A DNA stretch of 64,000 nucleotides. It comes from Globisporangium splendens (lineage: Eukaryota; Oomycota; Peronosporomycetes; Pythiales; Pythiaceae). A program made the position numbers and the translations under genes. The stretch is from NCBI GenBank assembly GCA_006386115.1, contig VFIW01000036.1, positions 186,001 to 250,000 of the forward strand, written 5' to 3'. Numbering within the stretch: the stretch's first letter is position 1; every line of letters starts with the position of its first letter. This document shows, piece by piece, positions 31,275-40,951 of the stretch. The notes under the pieces are model-generated. The model ran no database searches, was not told the origin of the DNA, and saw only the letters and a program-made list of their open reading frames with translations.

Positions 31275-32330
31275 ATGGCCACTCCTGCTCCTGCGAAGCA
31301 CAACATGAAGTACCGCTACCTCGGCAACTCGGGTCTGCTCGTGTCCACGCTCTCCTTTGGCAGTTGGGTCACGTTCGACGGCAACTTTGGCACGGATGTC
31401 GCGTACGACATCATGGTCAAGGCTTTCGAAGGCGGCGTCAACTTCTTCGACAACGCTGAGGGGTACGCGTGGGGCAAGTCTGAAGAGATCATGGGCCAAG
31501 TCGTGAAGAAAGGCATCGAGAATGACGTCTGGACCCGCGAGGACCTTGTCATTAGTACCAAGATCTTTGTGGGTACAAAGGCGAATGCTGGTCCAAACGA
31601 CCAAGGCTTGAGCCGCAAGCACATTATCGAAGGCACGAAGGCGTCGCTCAAGCGATTTGGCTTTGACTATGTCGATGTGATCTTCTGCCACCGTCCGGAA
31701 GCTACGACTCCGATTGAAGAGACCGTGCGTGCGATGAACTTCGTGATCAACCAAGGCTGGGCGTTCTACTGGGGAACGAGCGAATGGAAGTCCGCCGACA
31801 TCATCGAAGCTTGCGAGATCGCGGATCGTCTTGGTTTGATCCGTCCGATCGTCGAGCAGCCTCAGTACCACATCTTCGAGCGCTCGCGTGTCGATTACGA
31901 CTACGTCAACCTGTACAAGAAGTACAAGCTTGGTCTCACGACGTGGTCTCCGTTGGCATCTGGTGTCCTCACGGGCAAGTATTCGAGCGGCATCCCAGAA
32001 GGCACTCGTCTGGCGGATGCGTTCATCAAGTCGCTTCAGCCGGACCTTGATGGCCGCATCGCTAAGGCGGACAAGCTGAAGGTCATCGCCGACGAGCTCG
32101 GTTGCTCGCTTGCGCAACTCGCGATCGCCTGGTGCGCGGCGAACCCAAACGTCTCGACCGTCATCCTCGGTGCGTCCAGCGTCCACCAGTTGGAGGAGAA
32201 CCTCAAGGCGAACGCGGTCATCGACAAGATCACTCCGGAGATCAAGGCGCGCATCGATGAGATCGCGCAATTTGTGCCATCGATCAAGGAGAACGACCAG
32301 TTCTCCAAAATTCGCACCAAGTGGTTGTAG
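31275..32330 (+). CDS. aldo-keto reductase, KCNAB-like (AKR-4)
   Basis: 351 residues. It belongs to the subgroup with SWVTFDGNFG near the N-terminus, closer to Kv-beta (GTWVTFGG). The tetrad lies in FFDNAEGYAWG, VISTKIFVG and IFCHRP. The stretch from EATTPIEETVRAMNF to AKADKLKVIADE is the same as in AKR-7 at 42.4 kb, while the N-terminal 130 residues differ more, as expected from gene conversion. The start at MATPAPAKH follows a pyrimidine-rich leader. Confidence 0.95.
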   Translation: MATPAPAKHNMKYRYLGNSGLLVSTLSFGSWVTFDGNFGTDVAYDIMVKAFEGGVNFFDNAEGYAWGKSEEIMGQVVKKGIENDVWTREDLVISTKIFVGTKANAGPNDQGLSRKHIIEGTKASLKRFGFDYVDVIFCHRPEATTPIEETVRAMNFVINQGWAFYWGTSEWKSADIIEACEIADRLGLIRPIVEQPQYHIFERSRVDYDYVNLYKKYKLGLTTWSPLASGVLTGKYSSGIPEGTRLADAFIKSLQPDLDGRIAKADKLKVIADELGCSLAQLAIAWCAANPNVSTVILGASSVHQLEENLKANAVIDKITPEIKARIDEIAQFVPSIKENDQFSKIRTKWL

Positions 32331-33080
32331 AGAGACTTCGTAATGCGACAGTGTGCTTTGTTGATGCGACCCATTTGATGCAGTCGGCTGTTTTCTTCGC
32401 AACCTTTCCCCAAATGCATGTGTAATCAGTGATACCAAGTAATAAAAGCGAAGGACGGTGTTATGTTCTGATGGACAAAGACCACAGGCGACGCGTTTAT
32501 AAATGGATGGTTGTCACACGCAAACAGCACGCCTCTCGGCTGTCGAATCCACTATTGAACGTACGAAACGCAACAGATTCGACCCCGTTGATACTCTTGA
32601 TGCTGCCCAAGATCAATGAGTGCACTTGCTGCTGCTGAGTGGGATAGGAAGGAAGCTCTTCAATTGTGCAGCTCACTCTCGTCATTCGAGATTGTGTGCA
32701 GAAGGTCGGAGTGGTAGAGCACCTCTTCTAGATGACGGAGAAGTGACAGACGAAGATCGCGACGCCGTTGATTGTATCGAGCAACGCCAGACCAGTAACT
32801 GTCCACTCCGTGCCGATCGTGGTCGCGATGAATACAATGGTCATGCATTGCGCATTGGAACGGGACCAAGGCATCTGAGAGGCGCGCGGCATCACCAATA
32901 CGCAAAAAATTACATTGAAGACTCGTCTGTTGACCTGTTCACGAGGATACCTGTCTGCAATTGCCTAACGTCACGAACGTTTCCAGTGGCTGTATGGGAA
33001 CTTGAATGTGTGATCGACACCTGTCGGCCCATTTTCACAATACGCAACAACTTAGCTTCCCGGCGCTCAAAGTTCGTAGA
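32331..33080. other. 750 bases, possible remnant of an orphan membrane protein
   Basis: On the minus strand about 32750-32860 reads MTIVFIATTIGTEWTVTGLA and continues hydrophobic until a TAG. This could be another fragment of the membrane protein family found next to it, but the evidence is thin. Confidence 0.3.
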
Positions 33081-36018
33081 CTAGAGCAGCTTGCCATTGC
33101 GGATGAGTAGGTGTTGGAAAACGATCAAGGTCGAGGTGAAGATGAAGCAATGGTAAACTCGCCAGACGCTCTCCAAGCTAAAGGCGAGCTGGTAGAACAC
33201 GGACATCCCAAAATGGTGCTTGATCGTGAGATGGGCGTGCACCATACTGAGCAGCTCCAACACCGCGTAGACCAAGAATGCTAACACTTACAAGCTTGCT
33301 CACACATCATTATCAGTTGGAACAGTACAACTGGGTGACATACTTCGATGGGAGTGGATAAGACCAGGAGTGCTTAACTTCACCCCAACATGTGGAATCT
33401 CCGGATTCTCCCGGCCGTCTATTCGAGCGCTCGAGCGGTTATGTGCTACGTTGCCATCCAACTTCCCACAGCTTCTGTATCGACCACAGCAAACAAATGT
33501 GCTTCGGCTGTACAACGGGCAACGTCATTACAACCACGAATGGCATCTGCACACCAGTGAAGCAACTCTGACCCACGTCGACACGACCCTAGTCAAAGCT
33601 ACGCATACAGTTCACTCCGCAATGGACTGTGACATCATGGCAACAAGAGACTTGAATGGGCAGAAGGTGTCGTTCCATGCACATCCACGTTTCACAAGAA
33701 TCGTGCAACTATGGGGTGGCAACGGACGATACAATAACACCAGATCTTTCTATCGGCAACAAGTTGCAGCAACGAGGACACAAATTGGCAAAGATACTCG
33801 AGATGCAGCAGTCAACAAAGCTGTCCAAACAGCAGGATCTCTGTGGCCAGGACTGCAATTAATCCAGTGGAGCGAATTACACAACATCCCAGGGATTACT
33901 GCTTATACAGCCCAGACTCTTCTCCGACTGAAAGCCAACCGACTCTCCATGTGGAACTAGGAGAAAGCTGATCTATCCTGCTCGAATCCCGAATGCTCCC
34001 AAGTTGTCCAATCTTCTGTTCAACATCTATTCTGGGAGTGTCCGAAAGCCAAACTGGTGTGGAACTACTTTTATGCGCTATGGGCGAAGATCGGAATCAC
34101 TCCTGGTCACGACCCCGCAATCTGGATCTTCAGTCTGGATCTACCACATACTCCAAGGCATGCATGGACCACGATCAAGAGACACATTATCGGACACAAG
34201 TGCTCCAATGAACATCTCCAAGATCATCTCTATCCCGTCGCACACATGCTGTGGCGATATATGAGCGCGTCGCTCATACATGCCATTTGGTGTGCGCATC
34301 TGCGACGCATGGATTCGGATCCAATCGAATCGACTGCTGAGATGGCGATCATGATGACCAGATTAGAGGCAGGAATGCGAAACCTCACACGACTCGCTGA
34401 AGCGCAAGCTGGAGACTCTGACGGTCACACGGTTGCAGCAGTCCTCAAGGCATATGTCGACTGCTTTCTCAGCCAAACCGACGCCATCCCCTTAACTCCA
34501 AATGATACTCGCGGCGTTTACCTGTTGTTTTTCGATGGTGGATCACGCGGCAATCCAGGACCAGGAGGGACTGGATCCATTATCGTGCGTGTCCATAAGG
34601 ACTCGCACACAGCCAGTTTAATTTGGGCCGCGAGCATGGCGTATAGCAGGAAGGACACGACCAACAACTTTGCCGAGTACTGGGGTCTCATACACGGACT
34701 CCGAGAAGCCCAACGCAGTCACTTCGAACCGTTGTACGTGATTGGAGACAGTGCACTGATAATCTCCCAACAGCGAATGCATCGATCCCCTCGACAGCAC
34801 CGATTGGCACGTTTATACCTGACAAGTCGACGACTCGCGGATTGCATCGACATCCGATGATGGTACCATCACTACCGTGCCTTCAACAAGATGGCGGACT
34901 CAGCTGCCAACCTAGCCATGAACACCAGAACCTCAACGCAGGTTCACTTCCCAACTCAAAGAGCTGCTTTCAACAATCTCACCCAGGATCTTGACAACGA
35001 CGTCATGCATTGGCTTGTGCAAAGTTCGGAAGACCCAAGGTCATTGGACAACACAAGGCAGCCTCACATAGGACCAAGAGAACATGCCATCCTGGTCAAA
35101 GATTATTTAGCATTCAGAAGTGATCTATTGCAATCCGCGCTATAGACACATTTACACTCCTAGATGAAATTCGCAATGAAGATTAGTTAGGAGAATGGAT
35201 ATTGTAGGTCACGAAGATGAACCTAAATATACCTCACCTTATAAAGATAAAGAATGTTGACCGTGACGCAGTTCATGTTGGCCTCAATGAAACCTTCCAT
35301 ATCCTGATAGTACTTGGCGTTTGGAAGATGGAAGAGGATGAAGAGACAGAGAGCGTAGAACACTGGCGCGACGGTCTCGATGCACTCGACTACAGCGACG
35401 TCCTCACTCAGCGATATCGGACTCTGACAATCGAAGCAATTGTAACCGATTTAGCTCATCTTGAGATGCTGGGGAGACCCGAAATCGATCACTTGACGCA
35501 GAGCGCACCGCTTGTGTATTCAATCGCTGGGTCTTTTTCAACAGCTCGAATACGTACGGTAGCAAATTCTTCGAGTCAAAGTAGTTGCTATGCTCTTGCG
35601 TAAATCTGGCTCGGAGACTGCGTCCTTGCCTGGAGAGATTGAGAATCGCTGCGCAGTTTTTGCGCGACGTCCATGACGATGACGCCAACTCCAACGAGAA
35701 GCGAAATAGACGATTGCATGCATTTCAACACGTACAACGCTTTTAAAAATGCCGACGATCGCGGAGAACGATGCATACATTCTCCACAGTGAGTACCGGC
35801 TGTAACAAACGTCTAGAAGAGCGGCACATCTGTCCAATCCATTTGATAAGTCGAGCGTATTCGTCGTTTCCTTTCCCATTGCGAATCGCAGAGGCACCGC
35901 GATTCGCAAATGCATCTACGCACTCGTTAATACGAAAGAAGTCATAGGAGCCCACTGTTAGCCTTTCCATTTCGGCGGTTGTGTCATCGCTGGTATGAAA
36001 ATATGTCCGTGCGCGCAT
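33081..36018 (-). pseudogene. orphan membrane protein gene split by LINE A copy 2
   Basis: The 3' part (33289-33081, minus) encodes LVYAVLELLSMVHAHLTIKH and MSVFYQLAFSLESVWRVYH, with two hydrophobic segments. The 5' part resumes beyond the LINE: from about 35420 down to 35250 it reads SEDVAVVECIETVAPVFYAL and PNAKYYQDMEGFIEANMNCV. Joined across the insertion, both parts run in one frame. This arrangement is typical of a large oomycete membrane protein family of unknown function. Further upstream, 35404-36018 carries frames such as INECVDAFANRGASAIRNGK that may be its N-terminal part but are in conflicting frames. The LINE insertion, and probably earlier damage, inactivate it. Confidence 0.6.
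33290..35251 (+). mobile_element. LINE A copy 2, 5'-truncated
   Basis: Plus-strand ORF2 3' half: connection region, Cys/His cluster, RNase H domain (FDGGSRGNPGPGGTGS, FAEYWGL, VIGDSALI) and the 3' tail AAAGATAAAG. In-frame stops include TAG after LSMWN (33958) and TGA after CIDIR (34858), so it is dead. On the minus strand the flanks share GTYARCATTCTT (2 mismatches in about 12), an aged target-site duplication. Confidence 0.85.
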
Positions 36019-36382
36019 ACTTGTTAGAAGTCATTTCAGCATTTGCAACTGGTGCATGCGCTCTGCTGTGTCCTGTTCCCACTTGAGTTTATGGCTGCGT
36101 CTACTATCATTTTGTGGAGTAGTCCGAACTACTAAATTTATACTGATATCACCGTATGGAATCTCACAACTAAACAGTATCAGTGAGTGATGGTCAGGTG
36201 CTTTCGGCGTTATCACATGCCGCCTGTCGCAGCAATGCTTACGCCCGACCAAGTATGGCCATTTAGCTGAGTTTGATAGCTACTGCAGAGTGATCTCAGA
36301 TCCAGCACTTTGGTCATTTCCAAATTCTCTTTGAGCTGCTCCCTCCTTCCGATATCTCTACACACGAATCTAATTGTCTGTC
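36019..36382. other. 5' flank of AKR-5
   Basis: No gene is seen. The segment contains the presumed promoter of AKR-5; a CT-rich leader (36335-36360) precedes the start. Confidence 0.5.
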
Positions 36383-37441
36383 ATGGCTACTCCAGCTCCT
36401 GCAAAGCACGACATGAAGTACCGCTACCTCGGGAACTCGGGTCTGCTCGTGTCGCGACTCTCTTTTGGAAGCTGGGTCACATTCGACGGCAACTTTGGCG
36501 TCGACGAAGCCTACAACATCATGGTGAAAGCCTATGAAGGCGGCATCAACTTCTTCGACAACGCCGAAAGCTACGCCCGAGGTGTGTCTGAAAAAATCAT
36601 GGGTCAAGTTGTCCAAAAGGGTATCGACAATGGTGTGTGGACCCGTGAAGATCTCGTGTTGACGACCAAGATCTTCAATGGGTACAAGCCTGCAGCGGGT
36701 CCAAATGACCAGGGATTGAGCCGCAAGCATATCATCGAAGGCGCGAAGGCATCGCTCAAGCGATTCGATTTGGAGTACGTCGACGTCATTTACTGCCATC
36801 GACCTGAGGCGTCGACGCCGATCGAGGAAACGGTTCGCGCGATGAACTTCGTGATCAACCAAGGTTGGGCGTTCTACTGGGGAACCAGCGAGTGGACTTC
36901 CCACGACATCATCGAAGCGTGTGAGATCGCGGACCGTCTTGGCTTGATCCGTCCGATCGTCGAGCAGCCTCAGTACCACATCTTCGAGCGCTCGCGTGTC
37001 GATTACGACTACGTCAACCTGTACAAGAAGTACAAGCTTGGTCTCACGACGTGGTCTCCACTTGCGTCTGGTGTCCTCACGGGCAAGTACTCGAGTGGCA
37101 TCCCCGAAAAGGGTGCGCGACTATCGAACAAGTTCTTCGCATCGTTTCAGCCGAATATCGATGCCCGCATTGCCAAGACCGACAAGCTGAAGGTCATCGC
37201 CGACGAGCTCGGTTGCTCGCTTGCGCAACTCGCGATCGCCTGGTGCGCATCAAACCCAAACGTCTCGACCGTCATCCTCGGTGCTTCCAACATCCACCAG
37301 TTGGAAGAGAACCTCAAGGCGAACGCGGTCATCGACAAGATCACTCCGGAGATCAAGGCGCGCATCGATGAGATCGCCCAATTCGTGCCAGCTATCCCTG
37401 AAAATGACATCTTCTCGAAGGTGCGCACCAAGTGGTTGTAA
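36383..37441 (+). CDS. aldo-keto reductase, KCNAB-like (AKR-5), mosaic
   Basis: 352 residues. The N-terminus is of the SWVTFDGNFG type as in AKR-4. Residues about 55-210 (YNIMVKAYEGGINFFDNAES through EWTSHDIIEACEIADR) are nearly the same as in AKR-1. The C-terminal third (DYDYVNLYKKYKLGLTTWSP, SGVLTGKYSSGIPE, KANAVIDKITPEIKARIDE) again follows AKR-4 and AKR-7, and the very end (IPENDIFSKVRTKWL) equals AKR-1. The tetrad is intact (FFDNAESY, VLTTKIF, YCHRP). It is the clearest mosaic in the array. Confidence 0.95.
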   Translation: MATPAPAKHDMKYRYLGNSGLLVSRLSFGSWVTFDGNFGVDEAYNIMVKAYEGGINFFDNAESYARGVSEKIMGQVVQKGIDNGVWTREDLVLTTKIFNGYKPAAGPNDQGLSRKHIIEGAKASLKRFDLEYVDVIYCHRPEASTPIEETVRAMNFVINQGWAFYWGTSEWTSHDIIEACEIADRLGLIRPIVEQPQYHIFERSRVDYDYVNLYKKYKLGLTTWSPLASGVLTGKYSSGIPEKGARLSNKFFASFQPNIDARIAKTDKLKVIADELGCSLAQLAIAWCASNPNVSTVILGASNIHQLEENLKANAVIDKITPEIKARIDEIAQFVPAIPENDIFSKVRTKWL

Positions 37442-37771
37442 AAACAAAGTCGTCCAGTTGCAGCTGATGGCTTGCTGAGTGATCGCCGAGCCAAATAGAA
37501 GCGGCATCGAGTAGTATAAAAGTTTACATTCATTGACGAAAAGCTGAGCTGAGCTATCCTTCAAAGTACATAATAGTTTGAAACAATTTCTCATAGACAC
37601 AACACTGCAAACCGTCTACAAGTGTTTCTAACCCGCAGCGGCAATATGACAACCAAGAGCCCTCACGTCTTCGACCGTTGGCAGAAATGTACCGACTTTT
37701 GAGCGAGAAAGGTCGTGCTGCGCCTCGAGATTACTAGAGACAGATCAACAAGCACAGACGCAAAGCTGACA
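37442..37771. other. intergenic AKR-5 to TEX47-like gene
   Basis: 330 bases without a gene. It contains the promoter and any untranslated first exon of the downstream gene. Confidence 0.5.
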
Positions 37772-38818
37772 ATGCGTCAACCTTCGCAGCGAACGCTCGC
37801 CCACAGCGGAACAACCCGACATTCAAAGTCCTTGCGGTCACTCGCCGTGCAAGAATCGCGTCAGCGGCTTGGACCATCAACGCACGACGATGCGACGCCT
37901 CCATCTTTGACGGAAAATGAGAATTATGGGGCATCGAGTTCGTCGCCAACGAACCACAACAAGAGCGCGTTCTCCAACAAATTGGAGCTGCTCGGTCCAT
38001 CGCTCTTGGAGGCGCTGGCGCTCGTGAAGCCACCGCAGCCGCGTGCACAGCAGGGACTCGACGACAACCAGCAAGCGGGAGAAGATATGCTCCAAGGCGG
38101 CGACGTGGGTGATCCCAGCAACAACAACACCAGCAATAACAATGGCGACGAAGCGCAGCTCCAAGTCGACTCCATGGTCAAATTCGATCCCTGCGTCTCG
38201 CGATCCGCGATTCTGGGCAAGATCGCCGACGCCTCGGTCGACAACTCACGGAAAGCACAAGAGTATTTCGCCAAGATCCTCGACAAGTTGCACATCGATG
38301 CCACGGGACTCGCGCTGGTGCAGGAATCGACGATCCTGATCTTCCTCGAGACGACCGCAGACCAGTTCCTCGTGCTCGGCAGACAGTTGCTGCAGCAGCG
38401 CATCATCGACGCGGCGTCTATGCGCGTGCTCGCGTCCTGCGACGACAACGCGGAGCGGATTTTGCAGGGGCTCTACTTCAAGGAGGCGGTCGTGGCGCGC
38501 CAAGGCAGGACCGATGTGAATGGCAGCAGCGAGTGGACTGACGACTCGCTGCATCCACTCGCGGTGGACACGTCCCTCAATCTGACCAAGTTCGCCAAGA
38601 AAATCGGTCCCACGGTTCCTGCCGAGATCCGAAAAACGCTCACAAACTTGTCCAACAGCGACCAGATGTGCCTCCCGTCGAACGACCTCGTGCTGTGGCT
38701 ACTCGGGCGGGACGAATTCATGGGACTGGACGAGTTCTTGCACGTCTATGACAACCTCGTCGAGATTGAGCTCGAGTCGGAGTGCGTGTGGCCAGTTCAC
38801 CCGCTCATTCACTACTGA
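37772..38818 (+). CDS. uncharacterised protein, possibly TEX47-like (BLUF-related fold)
   Basis: 348 residues in one exon. Residues 1-150 are low complexity (Ser, Gln, Asn; NNNTSNNNGD). The folded part, about 150-348, reads SAILGKIADASVDNSRKAQE, DATGLALVQESTILIFLETT, FLVLGRQLLQQRIIDAASMR and VLASCDDNAERIL. The order (helix, then a strand with a small-residue turn followed by ILIFLE, a long helix, and a strand leading to a basic or acidic turn) recalls the testis-expressed protein 47 family, whose core is BLUF-like. The resemblance is by eye and could be wrong. No flavin-binding residues can be claimed. The frame is open upstream, but only to a GTG; the first ATG was taken. Confidence 0.55.
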   Translation: MRQPSQRTLAHSGTTRHSKSLRSLAVQESRQRLGPSTHDDATPPSLTENENYGASSSSPTNHNKSAFSNKLELLGPSLLEALALVKPPQPRAQQGLDDNQQAGEDMLQGGDVGDPSNNNTSNNNGDEAQLQVDSMVKFDPCVSRSAILGKIADASVDNSRKAQEYFAKILDKLHIDATGLALVQESTILIFLETTADQFLVLGRQLLQQRIIDAASMRVLASCDDNAERILQGLYFKEAVVARQGRTDVNGSSEWTDDSLHPLAVDTSLNLTKFAKKIGPTVPAEIRKTLTNLSNSDQMCLPSNDLVLWLLGRDEFMGLDEFLHVYDNLVEIELESECVWPVHPLIHY

Positions 38819-38941
38819 AAAGTGCTGTTGCACCTGCTGATTGAGTTTGTATTTCAACTCATAAACTGAAGAAGGCATGTTGAGCGTAACTTTGTTTTCT
38901 TTTTTTCACAATTGCGCTGTAGTTTTAATTCGAGTTGTCCA

Positions 38942-39467
38942 TTATTCACTGAGTGTCACCGCAAAGCTCGCTGGGTGGGCTTGGTCCTCGAGCGTACACC
39001 CACCGCCAGTGCAGTAGCCTTCCGCGAGCGTCGTGGCCATGTTTTGGAATCGGCACGCGCCACCGGGACATTTGGACGACGCAGTCTGGTCAAACACGCA
39101 CGCGCCGCCTTCGCAAGCCGCACTCTTGCATTTCCTGTTTTCAACAGAGAAAGTAGTCGAGCTGAGACACAAATACAGAGTTTTGTGCTTGCATGCGCAG
39201 CTTTCCTAGCAGAGAAAGCGTCCAAGTGACAAAATAAAGGCAGAATTCGTACCGGAAGAAGCACATTCCGCCTGTGCACGAGACGGGTTGCTCGCAGTTT
39301 TCGTAGAGACAGCCTCCCGAGGCGCAGTTGACAGTATCGCACGACGTCTGCACGTGGTTGTAGTCCTTCCAGATGTCGCTCGCGTCGAGTTTCGCGGCCA
39401 CAGGTGCAAAGCTGGCGATTACGGCCATGAAGGTCAACACGACGCGCGCCATAACCACTGTCTTCAT
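38942..39467 (-). CDS. small secreted cysteine-rich protein with GGxC repeats
   Basis: Two exons, 39467-39253 and 39134-38942, with a GT..AG intron of 118 bases. The splice makes the codon CGG and joins GGMCFFR to KCKSAACEGG. The product has 135 residues: a signal peptide of about 25 residues (MKTVVMARVVLTFMAVIASF...) and then a mature part of about 110 residues with 13 cysteines. Five repeats of the form GG-(x)-C-hydrophobic occur: SGGCLY, TGGMCFF, EGGACVF, PGGACRF and TGGGCTL. No known domain is recognised. The size, secretion signal and cysteine density fit a secreted effector or a wall or surface protein, which is inference only. An upstream in-frame Met at 39488 is possible, but it would put charged residues before the signal peptide. 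Confidence 0.75.
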
Positions 39468-39895
39468 CTTCCTTCTCAACGTCATCATGCCTCAAACCTC
39501 TTTTCTCGTTCGTCTCTCTTGTCTCGCCTTCTTCCTCTGTGAAGATGCTTCTGCTCAGCCGCGACGAGTCCAGCGTGGCGACCTCCCGACTGGTGGACAA
39601 GTCTCCGTTTGCAACCACACCGAAAGATTTTTTCAAAGAAAAAAGACACTTTTTTTCCATTTTGAAGTTGACAATTGACCCACACATTGCTTCCAGAACG
39701 CGGACGCAGCGGCAAAACCAGGGGAGCTTGGTTCATCTTGAAAGCATTTGCATCATTTTCTCTTTTACCTTTGCATTCTTTCATTATTTAAACTCGCGCA
39801 TTGTCGGCGCCTGCACTTTTGCTGCGTATCCTCCTTCTTTCCATTTGTTTCCCAATAATTCCAAATAATAAGCATCACAACGACAACCCACGCAT
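39468..39895. other. intergenic, nothing recognised
   Basis: Contains the promoter of the GGxC protein gene and the 3' flank of AKR-6. AT-rich, with no gene. Confidence 0.5.
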
Positions 39896-40951
39896 TTACA
39901 GATATTTGCTCCGAAGTGTGGTGAACGCGTCAGGTTCGGGGAGTTTCGGGACGAACTGCACAATGTCATCGATCTTGGCGCGGATCTCCGGCGAGAGTCT
40001 GCTCGCAACCTCGAGCGCTTTCACGTTCTCGTCCAACTGCGCTAAGCTGGACGCCCCCACGAGCACATTCGTCACGTTCACATTACCGACCACCCACGCG
40101 AACGCGAGCTGTGGAAGCGTGCAGCCTAGGTGCTCCTTCGCGAGCTGTCTGAGTTGTTCTGCCTTGACGATACGCTCGTCCAAGTCCGGGTACCATAATC
40201 TGTACTGCGGGTGCGCGAGCCGCGAGCCCTCAGCGATGCCGCTCGCGTATCGTCCTGTGAGCACGCTCGCGGCCATGGGCGAGTAGATCGTGAGCCCGAG
40301 TTTGTACTTCTGGTAGAGCGGCACGTAGTCGAACTCCACTTTGTACCGGTCAAACACGTTGTACGCGGCTTGCTCGACGACGGGACGCATGAGCTTGAGG
40401 CGGTCGGCGATCTCGCACGCCTTGATGATATCATGGGAGCTCCAGTCGCTCGTACCCCAGTACATGGCCCACCCCTTGCCGATCACAAAGTTCATGGCGC
40501 GCACGATCTCCTCCAGCGGCGTGTACGGTTCGGGGCGATGGCAGTAGAGCACATCGACGTTCTCAACCTGCAGTCTCTTGAGCGACGCCCTGGTGCCTTC
40601 CACGATGTGCTTGCGGCTCAGTCCCTGGTTGTTCGGACCGCTCTTGGTGCCCAGAAAGATCTTGGTCACGAGCACGAGGTCCTCTCGTGTCCAAACGCGC
40701 TGCTGGATGCCTCGCTGCACCACTTCGCCGAGCACTTGCTCGGCCTGACCGGCGCCGTAGCCCTCGGCATTGTCGAAGAAGTTGATGCCGTGCTGCGTGA
40801 ATGCGTGGCGCGCGATCGCGAACACCTCGTCGACGCCGAAGGAGGCGCTGTAGTGCACCCAGCTGCCGAGCGACAGCGTGGACACGAGCAGCCCCGTGTT
40901 GCCCAGGAACCGGTGCGGCATCTTGGTCTTAGGCGCGGCGCTGTTGTTCAT
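39896..40951 (-). CDS. aldo-keto reductase, KCNAB-like (AKR-6), divergent member
   Basis: 351 residues with an intact tetrad (FFDNAEGYGAG, VLVTKIFLG, LYCHRP), but it is the most diverged reductase here. It starts MNNSAAPKTKMPHRFLGNTG and reads SWVHYSASFG where its neighbours read SWVTFDGNFG, FDRYKVEFDYVPLYQKYKLG, and TIYSPMAASVLTGR instead of TTWSPLASGVLTGK. It is visibly GC-richer at third positions than the others. No mosaic tracts from other members are seen. It may be the oldest or the least converted copy. Confidence 0.95.
   Translation of the reverse strand: MNNSAAPKTKMPHRFLGNTGLLVSTLSLGSWVHYSASFGVDEVFAIARHAFTQHGINFFDNAEGYGAGQAEQVLGEVVQRGIQQRVWTREDLVLVTKIFLGTKSGPNNQGLSRKHIVEGTRASLKRLQVENVDVLYCHRPEPYTPLEEIVRAMNFVIGKGWAMYWGTSDWSSHDIIKACEIADRLKLMRPVVEQAAYNVFDRYKVEFDYVPLYQKYKLGLTIYSPMAASVLTGRYASGIAEGSRLAHPQYRLWYPDLDERIVKAEQLRQLAKEHLGCTLPQLAFAWVVGNVNVTNVLVGASSLAQLDENVKALEVASRLSPEIRAKIDDIVQFVPKLPEPDAFTTLRSKYL

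Noticed and set aside
31269..32438. 389-codon minus-strand open frame over AKR-4, and similar frames over AKR-7, AKR-1 and others
   Set aside because: The same antisense frame recurs over every paralogue simply because the coding strand is conserved; it has no independent support.
35404..36018. PEX11-like protein on the minus strand
   Set aside because: A weak impression only; the frames are broken and no PEX11 motif could be shown. Better explained as part of the split membrane protein gene.
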